The notes under the pieces were generated by a model, which ran no database searches, was not told the DNA's origin, and saw only the letters and a list, made by a program, of their open reading frames with translations. Both the position numbers and the translations under genes were made by a program. Of a stretch of 64,000 bases of DNA, positions 44,500-52,879 are shown piece after piece (the first letter of the stretch is position 1; each line of letters starts with the position of its first letter). This DNA comes from Pacificimonas sp036351775. Lineage in GTDB: Bacteria; Pseudomonadota; Alphaproteobacteria; Sphingomonadales; Sphingomonadaceae. The stretch lies in contig JAZBPX010000064.1 of NCBI GenBank assembly GCA_036351775.1, positions 62,001 to 126,000 on the forward strand, written 5' to 3'.

Positions 44500-45186
44500 A
44501 TGAAGATCGCGGTTTTCGGTGCCGGCGGACGATCCGGCCAGGCCCTTGTCGAGGCAGCGGTCAAACGCGGCCACGGCGTTATCGCCGCTGAACATGACTG
44601 GCCCTTCGAAACCCCTGCGGCATCAGCGATCGAACGGCGCACCGCTGACGTCATGACGGACAATCTCGAAACGATTATCGAGGGGACTGACACGGTCATT
44701 TCCGCACTCAGTCTCGGCCTGTCGGCAGAAACGATTTTCGATCCGCCGCCGCTTTATACCGAGGGCACGCTGCGGATTACCGAAGCCATGCAGTCAACAG
44801 GGGTCAAACGCCTCCTCGTCATCTCTGCGACCTTCGTGGAAAGCCGCGACATCGGCCCGCTCTGGTTCCAGATGACCGCCCGGAACGCCCTGGCCAATAT
44901 CTACCGCCAGATGGGCGACATGGAGCGCGTCCTGCGCGCCCAGTCCGGTCTGGAATGGACAGCGGCGCGGGCGGGCTGGCTTCTCGACCGCCCCTTTACC
45001 GGTGATTACACCGTTCAGGAAAACCGCATCGCGGACGGCACGCTGCGCACCCGCTGCGAAGACCTGGCCGACTTCATGATTCGGGAGGCCGAACAGGGCG
45101 ACTGGATCTGCAAAACGCCTGCCATTTCACGTAAAGAGGCGCGGCATCTCGAAAGCCCGCCTGCCCTCCTTGAGGAGCTACGCTAG
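44500..45186 (+). CDS. NAD(P)-binding protein, atypical SDR/NmrA-like
   Basis: A 228-residue single-domain Rossmann protein. The dinucleotide motif FGAGGRSGQALVEAAVKRGH (6-25 in part) is of the GxxGxxG type used by NmrA/flavin-reductase-like atypical SDRs. Further hallmarks are TDTVISALSLG and RLLVISATF; the AARAGWLLDRPFTGDYTV region fits the family C-terminal fold. Members include quinone reductases, redox sensors and biliverdin reductase-like enzymes, so the reaction is open. AGGAG precedes the ATG. Its stop shares the tetranucleotide CTAG with the stop of lolD on the other strand. Confidence 0.82.
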   Translation: MKIAVFGAGGRSGQALVEAAVKRGHGVIAAEHDWPFETPAASAIERRTADVMTDNLETIIEGTDTVISALSLGLSAETIFDPPPLYTEGTLRITEAMQSTGVKRLLVISATFVESRDIGPLWFQMTARNALANIYRQMGDMERVLRAQSGLEWTAARAGWLLDRPFTGDYTVQENRIADGTLRTRCEDLADFMIREAEQGDWICKTPAISRKEARHLESPPALLEELR

Positions 45187-45863
45187 CCCGCTTCGACCAG
45201 CTGCCCGTCATGCAGCTCGACAATCCGGTCCATCTGCCGCGCCAACTCGCGGTTGTGCGTTGCGATCAGCGCCGCCGAGCCGCGCCCCCGCACGACCTTC
45301 AGGAACTCCGCCAGCACCCGCTGGGACGTCAGCTCGTCCAGATTGCCCGTTGGCTCGTCCGCCAGCACCAGGACCGGCTCGTTCGCCAGTGCCCGCGCCA
45401 CGGCCACCCGCTGCTGCTCGCCGCCCGAAAGCTGGCTCGGCCGGTGCGTCAATCGCTCGCCGAGCCCCAGTTCGCCGAGCAGATGCCGCGCCGTCGCCTC
45501 AGCCGCGCTCTTCGGCTTTCCGGCGATCAACAGGGGCATCACGACATTCTCCTCCGCGGTGAAGTCGGGAAGCAGGTGGTGAAACTGGTACACGAATCCC
45601 AGCCGGTCACGCCGCACCTCGGTTCGCCGCGCACTGTTCGCCTTCTCGACCGCTTCGCCCGCAATCTGGATCGTCCCGCCAAAGCCGCCTTCCAGCAGCC
45701 CGATCGCCTGCAGCATGGTGGACTTCCCCGACCCCGATGGCCCCAGCAGCGCTACGATCTCGCCCGACGCCACGGTCAGGTCGACACCGCGCAGGACGTC
45801 GATCGTCACTGACCCCTGCGTGAAGCTGCGCGACAGCTTCTCGGCTTCGAGGACATTACTCAT
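45183..45863 (-). CDS. lolD: Lipoprotein-releasing system ATP-binding protein LolD
   Basis: ATPase of the LolCDE-type exporter that extracts lipoproteins from the inner membrane for passage to the outer membrane. The 226-residue protein has Walker A GPSGSGKST (41-49), the Q-loop FVYQFHHLLPDF, signature LSGGEQQR (145-152), Walker B VLVLADEP (164-171) and the switch His in THNRELA. The FHHLLPDFTAEENV segment is characteristic of LolD. It overlaps its membrane partner gene by 8 nt. Confidence 0.96.
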   Translation of the reverse strand: MSNVLEAEKLSRSFTQGSVTIDVLRGVDLTVASGEIVALLGPSGSGKSTMLQAIGLLEGGFGGTIQIAGEAVEKANSARRTEVRRDRLGFVYQFHHLLPDFTAEENVVMPLLIAGKPKSAAEATARHLLGELGLGERLTHRPSQLSGGEQQRVAVARALANEPVLVLADEPTGNLDELTSQRVLAEFLKVVRGRGSAALIATHNRELARQMDRIVELHDGQLVEAG

Positions 45864-47103
45864 AGCGCAGCACCTCGACCGGATCGGTACTCGCCGCTTT
45901 CCACGCCGGATACAGCGTTGCGAGGAAACTCAGCAGCAGCGCGATGATCGTGATCGCCGCGACTTCGACAGGGTCCGTCTTCGCGGGCAGCTCCGTCAGG
46001 TAGCGGATCGAGGGGTCCCATAAGTCAACGCCCGTCATTGCGCTGATCCCCTCCACCACATTCTGCCGGAACGCCAGGAAGGTGAAGCCAAGGATCAGGC
46101 CCAGCAAAATCCCCGCCCCGCCGATCAGCGTGCCGACCGTCACGAACACCCGCATGATGGCCTGCCGGCTCGCGCCCATCGTCCGCAGGATCGCAATGTC
46201 CTTTGTCTTGGCGCGGACCAGCATGATCAGGCTGGTCAGGATGTTGAAACAGGCCACCAGGATGATGAACCCGACGACCACGAACATGACCGTCCGCTCC
46301 ACGCTCAGCGCCTCGAACAGAACGCCGTTCATCTGCCGCCAGTCCACCAGCACCCCGCGCCCCGGCAGCAGGTCCTGCACCGGCGCCAGGATCTCTTCCA
46401 CCCGGTCGGCATCCTCGGTGGTAATCGTGATCAGCCCCACATCGTCATTCATTCGCAGATAAAGCTGCGCATTCTCCAGCGGCATCAGAACGAATGTCTT
46501 GTCATATTCGAAAATGCCGACCTCGATCAGCGCCGCGACGCGGTAGGGCACGATGCGCGGCGTCGTCCCGAACGGGGTTACCTGACCCTCGGGTGAAATC
46601 AGGCTGATCGTATCGCCGAGCGTGAGGCCCATGCTCTGAGCGAGCCGGGATCCGATGGCGACGCTGTTCTCGCTCTCATAAACATCCTCGAAAGAACCGG
46701 CGATGACGCTCCGCGCAAGGTCTTCCTGTGTTTCCAGGTCGCCAAACCGCATTCCGCGCAAGAGCACTGGCTGCGCCCGGTTACGGAAACTGCCGAGAAG
46801 CGGCTGCTCAATGATCGGCGCGGCGGAGGTCACGCCCGGCACCGCCTCGATCTCGTCAAGCAGCGGCTCCCAGTCGGTCAGTTCGCCGCCATAACCCTGC
46901 ACCACGGCATCACCGTTCAGCGCATTGATCGAATCGAACAGTTCGGCGCGAAACCCGTTCATTACCGACATCACCGCGATCAGCGCCGCAACGCCCAGCG
47001 CCACCGCGATCAGCGAGATCGTCGCCACGAGAAAGATAAAGCCTTCGGACCGGCCCGGCAGCAGATAGCGGCGGGCGAGAAAGCGTTCGTAACTGGTTAC
47101 CAT
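45856..47103 (-). CDS. lolE: Lipoprotein-releasing ABC transporter permease (LolC/E type)
   Basis: Membrane subunit partnering LolD. The 415-residue protein has an N-terminal span (about 20-48), a large periplasmic domain (about 50-270) and three further spans (about 272-300, 318-350 and 378-402). The opening FLARRYLLPGRSEGFIFLVA and closing LYPAWKAASTDPVEVLRYE are family hallmarks. Only one such permease gene is present beside lolD, as in many alphaproteobacteria where a single LolC/E-like protein may dimerise (LolF); the symbol is therefore approximate. Confidence 0.93.
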   Translation of the reverse strand: MVTSYERFLARRYLLPGRSEGFIFLVATISLIAVALGVAALIAVMSVMNGFRAELFDSINALNGDAVVQGYGGELTDWEPLLDEIEAVPGVTSAAPIIEQPLLGSFRNRAQPVLLRGMRFGDLETQEDLARSVIAGSFEDVYESENSVAIGSRLAQSMGLTLGDTISLISPEGQVTPFGTTPRIVPYRVAALIEVGIFEYDKTFVLMPLENAQLYLRMNDDVGLITITTEDADRVEEILAPVQDLLPGRGVLVDWRQMNGVLFEALSVERTVMFVVVGFIILVACFNILTSLIMLVRAKTKDIAILRTMGASRQAIMRVFVTVGTLIGGAGILLGLILGFTFLAFRQNVVEGISAMTGVDLWDPSIRYLTELPAKTDPVEVAAITIIALLLSFLATLYPAWKAASTDPVEVLRYE

Positions 47104-47154
47104 GCCCGTCGCCTTACGCCGCAGCGCAGCGCCTGTCCCCCGTTATCCGGCGGT

Positions 47155-48477
47155 TCACCCGCCGACAGTTTCAAGCGCATCGTCGAGAGACAGGTCCGTC
47201 CGCTCGCCGGTCTTGCGGTTCTTCACCTCGATGGTACCCGCTTTCACGCCTTTCGGCCCGACAATCAGCTGCCAAGGCAGCCCGATCAGGTCCATGGTCG
47301 CGAACTTCGCCCCGCCGCGTTCCTCCCGGTCATCATACAGCGCATCGACGCTCGCCGCCGACAGTCGCTCGTAAAGCGTCTCGCAGACGCCGTCGCAGCC
47401 CTCATCGCCCTGCCTCAGGTTCAGGATACCCACCCGGTACGGCGCGACCGCTTCCGGCCAGACGATGCCGTTCTCGTCATGGCTCGCCTCGATAATCGCC
47501 CCGGCGAGCCGCGATACGCCAATGCCGTAACTGCCGCCCACCGGCGTTACCGGTGCGCCATCCGGCCCAGCGACGGAAAAGCCAAGCGGCTTCGAATATT
47601 TATCGCCAAAGTAAAAAATGTGGCCCACTTCTACCCCGCGTGACGTACGAAGGCTGTCGCCTATTTCCGCTTCCCGCGCCTCGTCGCGCTTCTCGTCGGT
47701 CGCGGCATAATCTGCCGTCATCGTATCGACGAAGCTCTGCAGCGCCGCGGTGTCCCGGGTGTCGACATCGAACTGATCGGCCGACCGCGCCTCCTCCCAG
47801 CTCTTGTCGAAGAACACTTCGCTCTCGCCGGTGGGCGCCAGGATAATGAACTCATGGCTCAGGTCGCCGCCAATGGGCCCCGTATCGGCCTGCATCGGAA
47901 TGGCGCGCAGTCCCATGCGGGCAAAGGTCCGCAGATAGGCGATGAACATGCGATTATAGCTGATGCGCGCGCCGTCCTCGTTTAGGTCGAAGCTGTAGGC
48001 GTCCTTCATCAAAAATTCGCGCCCGCGCATCACGCCGAAGCGGGGCCGGATCTCATCCCTGAACTTCCACTGGATATGATAGAGGATCTTCGGCAGGTCG
48101 CGGTAGCTGTTGATACCCGCCTTCATCAACGCGGTCAGCATGTCCTCGTTCGTGGGCCCGTAGAGAAGCGCACGGCCCTGACGATCCTCGATCCGCAGCA
48201 TTTCCGGACCATAGGCGTCATAGCGCCCGGTATCGCGCCAAAAGCTCGCGGACTGGATCGTCGGCATCAGCATTTCCGCCGCGCCCACCCGGTCCTGTTC
48301 CTCGCGCACGATCTGCTCGATCTTCCTCAGCACGCGGTGGCCCAGCGGCAGCCAGGCGTAAATCCCGGCAGAGGTCTGGCGGACAAGCCCGGCACGCAGC
48401 ATCAGCTTGTGGGAAATGATCTCCGCATCCGCCGGGACTTCCTTCATCACCGGCACGAAGGTGTTGGTCATTCTCAT
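47155..48477 (-). CDS. proS: Prolyl-tRNA synthetase, short alphaproteobacterial type
   Basis: Class II synthetase charging tRNA-Pro. The 440-residue protein shows motif 1 around HKLMLRAGLVRQTSAGIYAW, motif 2 IQWKFRDEIRPRFGVMRGRE, and motif 3 GSYGIGVSRLAGAI (the usual arginine is followed by L). The approximately 180-residue INS editing domain of E. coli ProRS (572 aa) is missing, so alanyl-tRNA-Pro must be cleared in trans, if at all. Start ATG at 48477 or 48471; homology cannot separate them. It lies 51 nt upstream of lolE. Confidence 0.95.
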   Translation of the reverse strand: MRMTNTFVPVMKEVPADAEIISHKLMLRAGLVRQTSAGIYAWLPLGHRVLRKIEQIVREEQDRVGAAEMLMPTIQSASFWRDTGRYDAYGPEMLRIEDRQGRALLYGPTNEDMLTALMKAGINSYRDLPKILYHIQWKFRDEIRPRFGVMRGREFLMKDAYSFDLNEDGARISYNRMFIAYLRTFARMGLRAIPMQADTGPIGGDLSHEFIILAPTGESEVFFDKSWEEARSADQFDVDTRDTAALQSFVDTMTADYAATDEKRDEAREAEIGDSLRTSRGVEVGHIFYFGDKYSKPLGFSVAGPDGAPVTPVGGSYGIGVSRLAGAIIEASHDENGIVWPEAVAPYRVGILNLRQGDEGCDGVCETLYERLSAASVDALYDDREERGGAKFATMDLIGLPWQLIVGPKGVKAGTIEVKNRKTGERTDLSLDDALETVGG

Positions 48478-48550
48478 GGAGCGCGCTGATAGCAGAGCCC
48501 CGCCCCGCCGCAAGACGGCGCGAACCATCGAACACCCACAACAAGCGCCT

Positions 48551-49765
48551 TCACGCCAGAAAGTAGACCGCTGCCAGTAGCATCATGCACAGGATGGCGA
48601 ACCCGTTGAACGCCCGCAGAGCCGGGCTCGGCCGCGCCTCATCCGGCATTGCGGTCCGTGTCACGACCAGATGATTGAGCAGCGCGACGATCGGCGCAGA
48701 CAGGAACACCAGCGACGTCGTAAGGTCGATAAACGCTGCAAAATCGCCGAAGAAGAGGTTCAGTACCGCGATGGCCGATAGAACGATCACGATCAGGACG
48801 GCCCGTCTCGCCCCTGCCGAAATTTCGCTGCCAACATACTCCGCGTAGACCCCGGCAAACAACCGCGAATAGGCATCCAGCGCAGCCAGCACCGTGGTTG
48901 CCATCACGGACAGCGCCGCGACCGACGCCAGCAGCGCCGCATAGGGCCCAAGCGTCTCGCTGTAGAGGCCAATCACCTGCGCCGCGAACCCGGCGGCATC
49001 GGACGCGGGTGAAACGCCGCCGCTGTGCATCACCCCGGCCCCCATGATGCAGAAGCAGACCGCCAGCACCGTCGTCATGATGTAGGGCGCGAGGAAAAGC
49101 ATCCGCTGCTGCGCAAGACCGGGCCGCACATCTTCGGCCTGCCCGCGCTGCGCTTCGCGAATCCAGATCGACTGCACGACGGAGAGGTCGAGCGGGTTCG
49201 GCATGAACCCCGCCAGCGCGACAAGGAACAGCAACGCCGCCGGCTGCACTGTCCAGCCGAAATCGACCAGCGCTCCCCACTCGACACGGTCCAGAACAAG
49301 CATCGTCGTCAGCAGCGTCGTCACGATCAGGACCGCGACCAGCACCCGGTTCACCCGGTCCACCCAGTCATAGCTTTCGAAGAACAGGAGCGCCGCCACG
49401 GCGACAAGCACACCCGACGCCAGCAGCGGGATGGTGGCGCTCACACCTGTCGTGACCACGATTATCCCGGCGGTCGTCGCGCTCACCGCTGTCATGACAA
49501 TCGGCATCACCGGCGCAACCACCAGGCAGAAAAGCGGGATGGCCCACGGACCCAGCCGCCGATAGCCGGTCAGCAGCGAGCTTTTCGTCGCCTGCGCATA
49601 ATCCACACCGAAGCGGTATGTTGGATATTTCAGGATGTTGATGACAATAATGACGCCGACGAGCGCCAGCCCAAACAGCGCCCCGGCCCGCGTCGACTGT
49701 ACGAGGTGCGAAACGCCGATGGCAGCGCCCGAAAACAGCAGCCCCGGCCCCAGCCCCCGCCACAT
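48551..49765 (-). CDS. Nramp-related multi-span transporter
   Basis: A 404-residue membrane protein with about eleven hydrophobic spans and Nramp-like spacing. The first span reads GPGLLFSGAAIGVSHLVQST where canonical Nramp metal transporters have a DPGN motif. The sixth-span region reads ALAGFMPNPLDLSV in place of the Met-Pro-His motif. Both are the metal-contact sites, so transport of Mn or Fe is doubtful; other ions or organic substrates are possible. The ATG at 49765 is favoured over a TTG at 49798 that is 3 nt from the pyrG stop and lacks a ribosome site. It follows pyrG. Confidence 0.8.
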   Translation of the reverse strand: MWRGLGPGLLFSGAAIGVSHLVQSTRAGALFGLALVGVIIVINILKYPTYRFGVDYAQATKSSLLTGYRRLGPWAIPLFCLVVAPVMPIVMTAVSATTAGIIVVTTGVSATIPLLASGVLVAVAALLFFESYDWVDRVNRVLVAVLIVTTLLTTMLVLDRVEWGALVDFGWTVQPAALLFLVALAGFMPNPLDLSVVQSIWIREAQRGQAEDVRPGLAQQRMLFLAPYIMTTVLAVCFCIMGAGVMHSGGVSPASDAAGFAAQVIGLYSETLGPYAALLASVAALSVMATTVLAALDAYSRLFAGVYAEYVGSEISAGARRAVLIVIVLSAIAVLNLFFGDFAAFIDLTTSLVFLSAPIVALLNHLVVTRTAMPDEARPSPALRAFNGFAILCMMLLAAVYFLA

Positions 49766-49801
49766 CGATGCGTCCCGCAGGATCGAGGCCCCCGCCAACC
49801 G

Positions 49802-51433
49802 TTAGACCAGCCGGGATTGCTGGATCGCTGCTTCGATAAAGCTTGCGAACAGGGGATGCGGCGCGAAGGGTTTCGACTTCAGCTCCGGGTGGAACTGCAC
49901 GCCGATGAACCAGGGATGGTCCTTCCGCTCGACGGTTTCGGGCAGCAGACCGTCCGGGCTCCAGCCGGCAAAGGACAGCCCGCCCTCCTCCAGCACCGGC
50001 ACATACTTGTTGTTCACCTCATAGCGGTGGCGGTGGCGCTCGCTGACTTCGCGCTCACCGTAGATCTGGGCGATCTTGCTTCCCGCTTTCAGCTCAGCCG
50101 GGTAGGCGCCCAGCCGCATCGTCCCGCCCAGATCGCCGCCCTCTTCGCGCCGCTCGATGCCTTCCTCGGTCATCCATTCGGTAATCAGGCCGACGACCGG
50201 CTCCGGCGTTTCGCCGAACTCCGTCGTCGAGGCGCGCCCGACCCCGCCAAGATTCCGCAGCCCTTCCACGCACGCCATCTGCATGCCCAGGCAGATGCCG
50301 AAGAACGGGACCTTGCGTTCGCGCGCGAAGCGGATGGCGTTGATCTTGCCCTCCGACCCGCGGCTGCCAAAGCCGCCCGGCACCAGGATCGCGTGCAGCG
50401 GCTCCAGCTTGTCGAGATCGGGCGCATCCCCCTCGAACAGTTCCGAATCCAGCCAGCGGATATTGACCTTCACCCGGTTCGCGATCCCGCCGTGGACCAG
50501 CGCCTCCTGCAGCGACTTATAGGCGTCCTGCAGGCCGGTATATTTGCCGACGATCCCGACCGTGACCTCGCCCTCCGGATTCTCGATCCGGTCGACGATG
50601 TCGAGCCAGCGGGTCAGGTCCGGCGCATGGCGCGGCGCGATGCCGAAGGAGCGCAGTACCTCCCGGTCCAGCCCCTCGTCATGATAATTCAGCGGCACCT
50701 CGTAGATCGAGCGCGCGTCGAGCGCCGGAATCACCGCCTCCTTCCGCACATTGCAGAACAGCGCGATCTTGTTGCGCTCCTCCTGTGGCAGCGGCTGTTC
50801 GCAGCGGCAGACCAGAACGTCCGGCTGAATGCCCAGCGACGTCAGTTCGCGCACCGAATGCTGCGTCGGCTTCGTCTTCAGCTCGCCCGCCGCCGCGATG
50901 TAGGGCACCAGCGTTACATGAACGAAGGAGACATTCTCCTCGCCCAAATCGTTCCGCAGCTGCCGGATCGCCTCGATGAACGGCAGGCTTTCGATATCGC
51001 CGACCGTTCCGCCGATCTCGCACAGCACGAAGTCCAGGTCATCGACGTCATTCTCCGCGAACGCCTTGATGGCATCGGTGACGTGCGGGATGACCTGCAC
51101 CGTCGCGCCAAGATAATCGCCGCGCCGTTCCTTGGCGAGGATGTCGGAGTAAATTCGCCCGGACGTCACATTGTCCGACTGCCGCCCTGGCACACCGCTG
51201 AAGCGCTCGTAATGGCCGAGGTCGAGGTCGGTTTCGGCCCCGTCGTCGGTCACATACACCTCGCCGTGCTGATAGGGGCTCATCGTCCCCGGATCGACGT
51301 TCAGATAGGGGTCGAACTTGCGGATGCGGACGCGGTAACCGCGCGCCTGCAACAGGGCAGCGAGGGACGCCGCCATAAGACCTTTTCCAAGCGAGGAGAC
51401 CACGCCGCCGGTGATGAAAATGAACCGCGCCAT
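49802..51433 (-). CDS. pyrG: CTP synthase
   Basis: Converts UTP to CTP with ATP and glutamine. The 543-residue protein matches the E. coli length (545 aa). The synthase domain (1-265) begins FIFITGGVVSSLGKGLMAAS and has the CEIGGTVGDIES motif. The class I glutaminase domain (about 290-540) has nucleophile C381 in FFGICLGMQMAC and the C-terminal VQFHPELKSKP with the catalytic His and Glu. It lies downstream of secG by 63 nt. Confidence 0.98.
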   Translation of the reverse strand: MARFIFITGGVVSSLGKGLMAASLAALLQARGYRVRIRKFDPYLNVDPGTMSPYQHGEVYVTDDGAETDLDLGHYERFSGVPGRQSDNVTSGRIYSDILAKERRGDYLGATVQVIPHVTDAIKAFAENDVDDLDFVLCEIGGTVGDIESLPFIEAIRQLRNDLGEENVSFVHVTLVPYIAAAGELKTKPTQHSVRELTSLGIQPDVLVCRCEQPLPQEERNKIALFCNVRKEAVIPALDARSIYEVPLNYHDEGLDREVLRSFGIAPRHAPDLTRWLDIVDRIENPEGEVTVGIVGKYTGLQDAYKSLQEALVHGGIANRVKVNIRWLDSELFEGDAPDLDKLEPLHAILVPGGFGSRGSEGKINAIRFARERKVPFFGICLGMQMACVEGLRNLGGVGRASTTEFGETPEPVVGLITEWMTEEGIERREEGGDLGGTMRLGAYPAELKAGSKIAQIYGEREVSERHRHRYEVNNKYVPVLEEGGLSFAGWSPDGLLPETVERKDHPWFIGVQFHPELKSKPFAPHPLFASFIEAAIQQSRLV

Positions 51434-51496
51434 GGGCGGATGGCTATAGACTGCGCCGCGCCGGATTCGCCACCGGAAAATGCCCAGCAGAGCGGA

Positions 51497-51931
51497 TTAG
51501 TTGGCTAGCGGAACCTCGTCGCTGCCCGCTTCACCCTCGGAGGAGCCCGGAAAACCGAACGGAACCTCGTCGAGCGCCGGGGTCGGCGTCGCGAGGGCCG
51601 GGTCGCTCGGATCGGTGGGCTGAATGTCATCGGCAATGGCAGGCGCTACGGCCGCCGGGTCATCGACTAGGCTGGTATCGATCGCCGACACGTCGCGCCC
51701 CTGCCCGGCAAGGATCGCCAGCAACAGAGACGTGCCGATGAAGATCGCCGCCAGCCAGCTCGTTGCCTTGGTCAGCAGGTTGCCCGCGCCGCGCGCCGTC
51801 ATCAGGCCGCCCGGTCCGCCGCCAATGCCAAGGGCTCCGCCCTCCGACTTCTGCATCAGGATGACGCCCACGAGCGCGGCGGCCAGAAGCGAGTGAATGA
51901 TAAGAACGAAGCTGGAAAGGGCAGGTGACAT
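51497..51931 (-). CDS. secG: Preprotein translocase subunit SecG
   Basis: Small membrane partner of SecYE that aids preprotein movement. The 144-residue protein has two spans (about 8-27 and 55-75) linked by the conserved cytoplasmic loop LMQKSEGGALGIGGGPGGLM (in part) with SecG-typical KSEGG. A third of the protein is an acidic, Pro-rich C-terminal tail, longer than the tail in E. coli SecG (110 aa). The ATG at 51931 gives the correct first span. tpiA-secG-pyrG is a known order. Confidence 0.92.
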   Translation of the reverse strand: MSPALSSFVLIIHSLLAAALVGVILMQKSEGGALGIGGGPGGLMTARGAGNLLTKATSWLAAIFIGTSLLLAILAGQGRDVSAIDTSLVDDPAAVAPAIADDIQPTDPSDPALATPTPALDEVPFGFPGSSEGEAGSDEVPLAN

Positions 51932-52000
51932 AGCGGCGCGCACTTAAGCGCCGCCGGGCCGCCATGCAAGATTGTTACCCGGCATCGCGCGGGGCCGGCC

Positions 52001-52762
52001 TTACGGCGCGGCGGCAATGATCGCGCCGAAATCGTCCGCCTTCAGGCTCGCCCCGCCGACCAGAGCACCGTCCACGTTGGTCACACTCAGCAGCTCCGCG
52101 GCATTCCCCGGCTTCACCGATCCGCCGTAAAGAATCTTCATGGTCTCGCCAGCAGCCCCAAACCGCGCCGCCAGCTCGCCGCGAATAAAGCCGTGCATCG
52201 CCTCCACATCCGCCGCCGTCGGCGTCCTGCCCGTCCCGATCGCCCAGACCGGTTCATAAGCAATCGTCAGCCGCTCCGGGCCGCAGTCAGCCGGGATCGA
52301 GCCGTTCATCTGCAAGCCCACGACCGCCTCAGCCCGCCCCTCGTCACGCTCTGTCTCGCTTTCACCCACGCACAAGATGACCTCCAGCCCAGCTTCAAGC
52401 GCCGCCGTGCATTTCGCCGCGACGAGTTCGTCCGTTTCGCCCTGGTCCGTCCGCCGCTCGCTATGACCGACAATCGTAAACGCTGCGCCGGCATCCTTGA
52501 CCATCGCTGCAGAGACACAGCCCGTATGTGCGCCGCTCTCCGCCTCGTGGCAATCCTCGCCGCCCACCAGCAGGCGAGAGCCGTCCGCCAGCTCCGACGC
52601 CGCGAAGATCAGCGTGTGCGGAACCGCCAGCGCCACGCCGACATCCGGCTTTGCCATATCCGCCGCCCGCATGATCGCGCCCACCGTATCCAGGTCCGCG
52701 CTCGTCCCGTGCATTTTCCAGTTTCCGGCGATCAGCATGCGGCTTGGTTTTAGCTCGGTCAT
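52001..52762 (-). CDS. tpiA: Triose-phosphate isomerase
   Basis: Interconverts dihydroxyacetone phosphate and glyceraldehyde 3-phosphate. The 253-residue TIM-barrel protein has all catalytic residues: K16 in GNWKMHG, H100 in IVGHSERR and E170 in AYEPVWAIGTG, followed by the phosphate loop GGSVKPGNA. The ATG at 52762 is preferred over a TTG at 52771. It is divergent from the ppiD-like gene with 117 nt between starts. Confidence 0.97.
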   Translation of the reverse strand: MTELKPSRMLIAGNWKMHGTSADLDTVGAIMRAADMAKPDVGVALAVPHTLIFAASELADGSRLLVGGEDCHEAESGAHTGCVSAAMVKDAGAAFTIVGHSERRTDQGETDELVAAKCTAALEAGLEVILCVGESETERDEGRAEAVVGLQMNGSIPADCGPERLTIAYEPVWAIGTGRTPTAADVEAMHGFIRGELAARFGAAGETMKILYGGSVKPGNAAELLSVTNVDGALVGGASLKADDFGAIIAAAP

Positions 52763-52879
52763 CGGCTTCAAACGCTCCTTTTATCGAACGAGGCGGGCGG
52801 CTTGCTTGCCGTCATCGCCGTCTCGTCTATATGTCTGCCGCTCGCTTCGACAACCGCTTCCAGAGAGAACCCTACTTTC

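Noticed and set aside
49025..51508. 827-codon open frame antisense to pyrG and the Nramp-like gene
   Set aside because: Shadow frame with biased composition; it crosses two real genes and an intergenic gap without motif.
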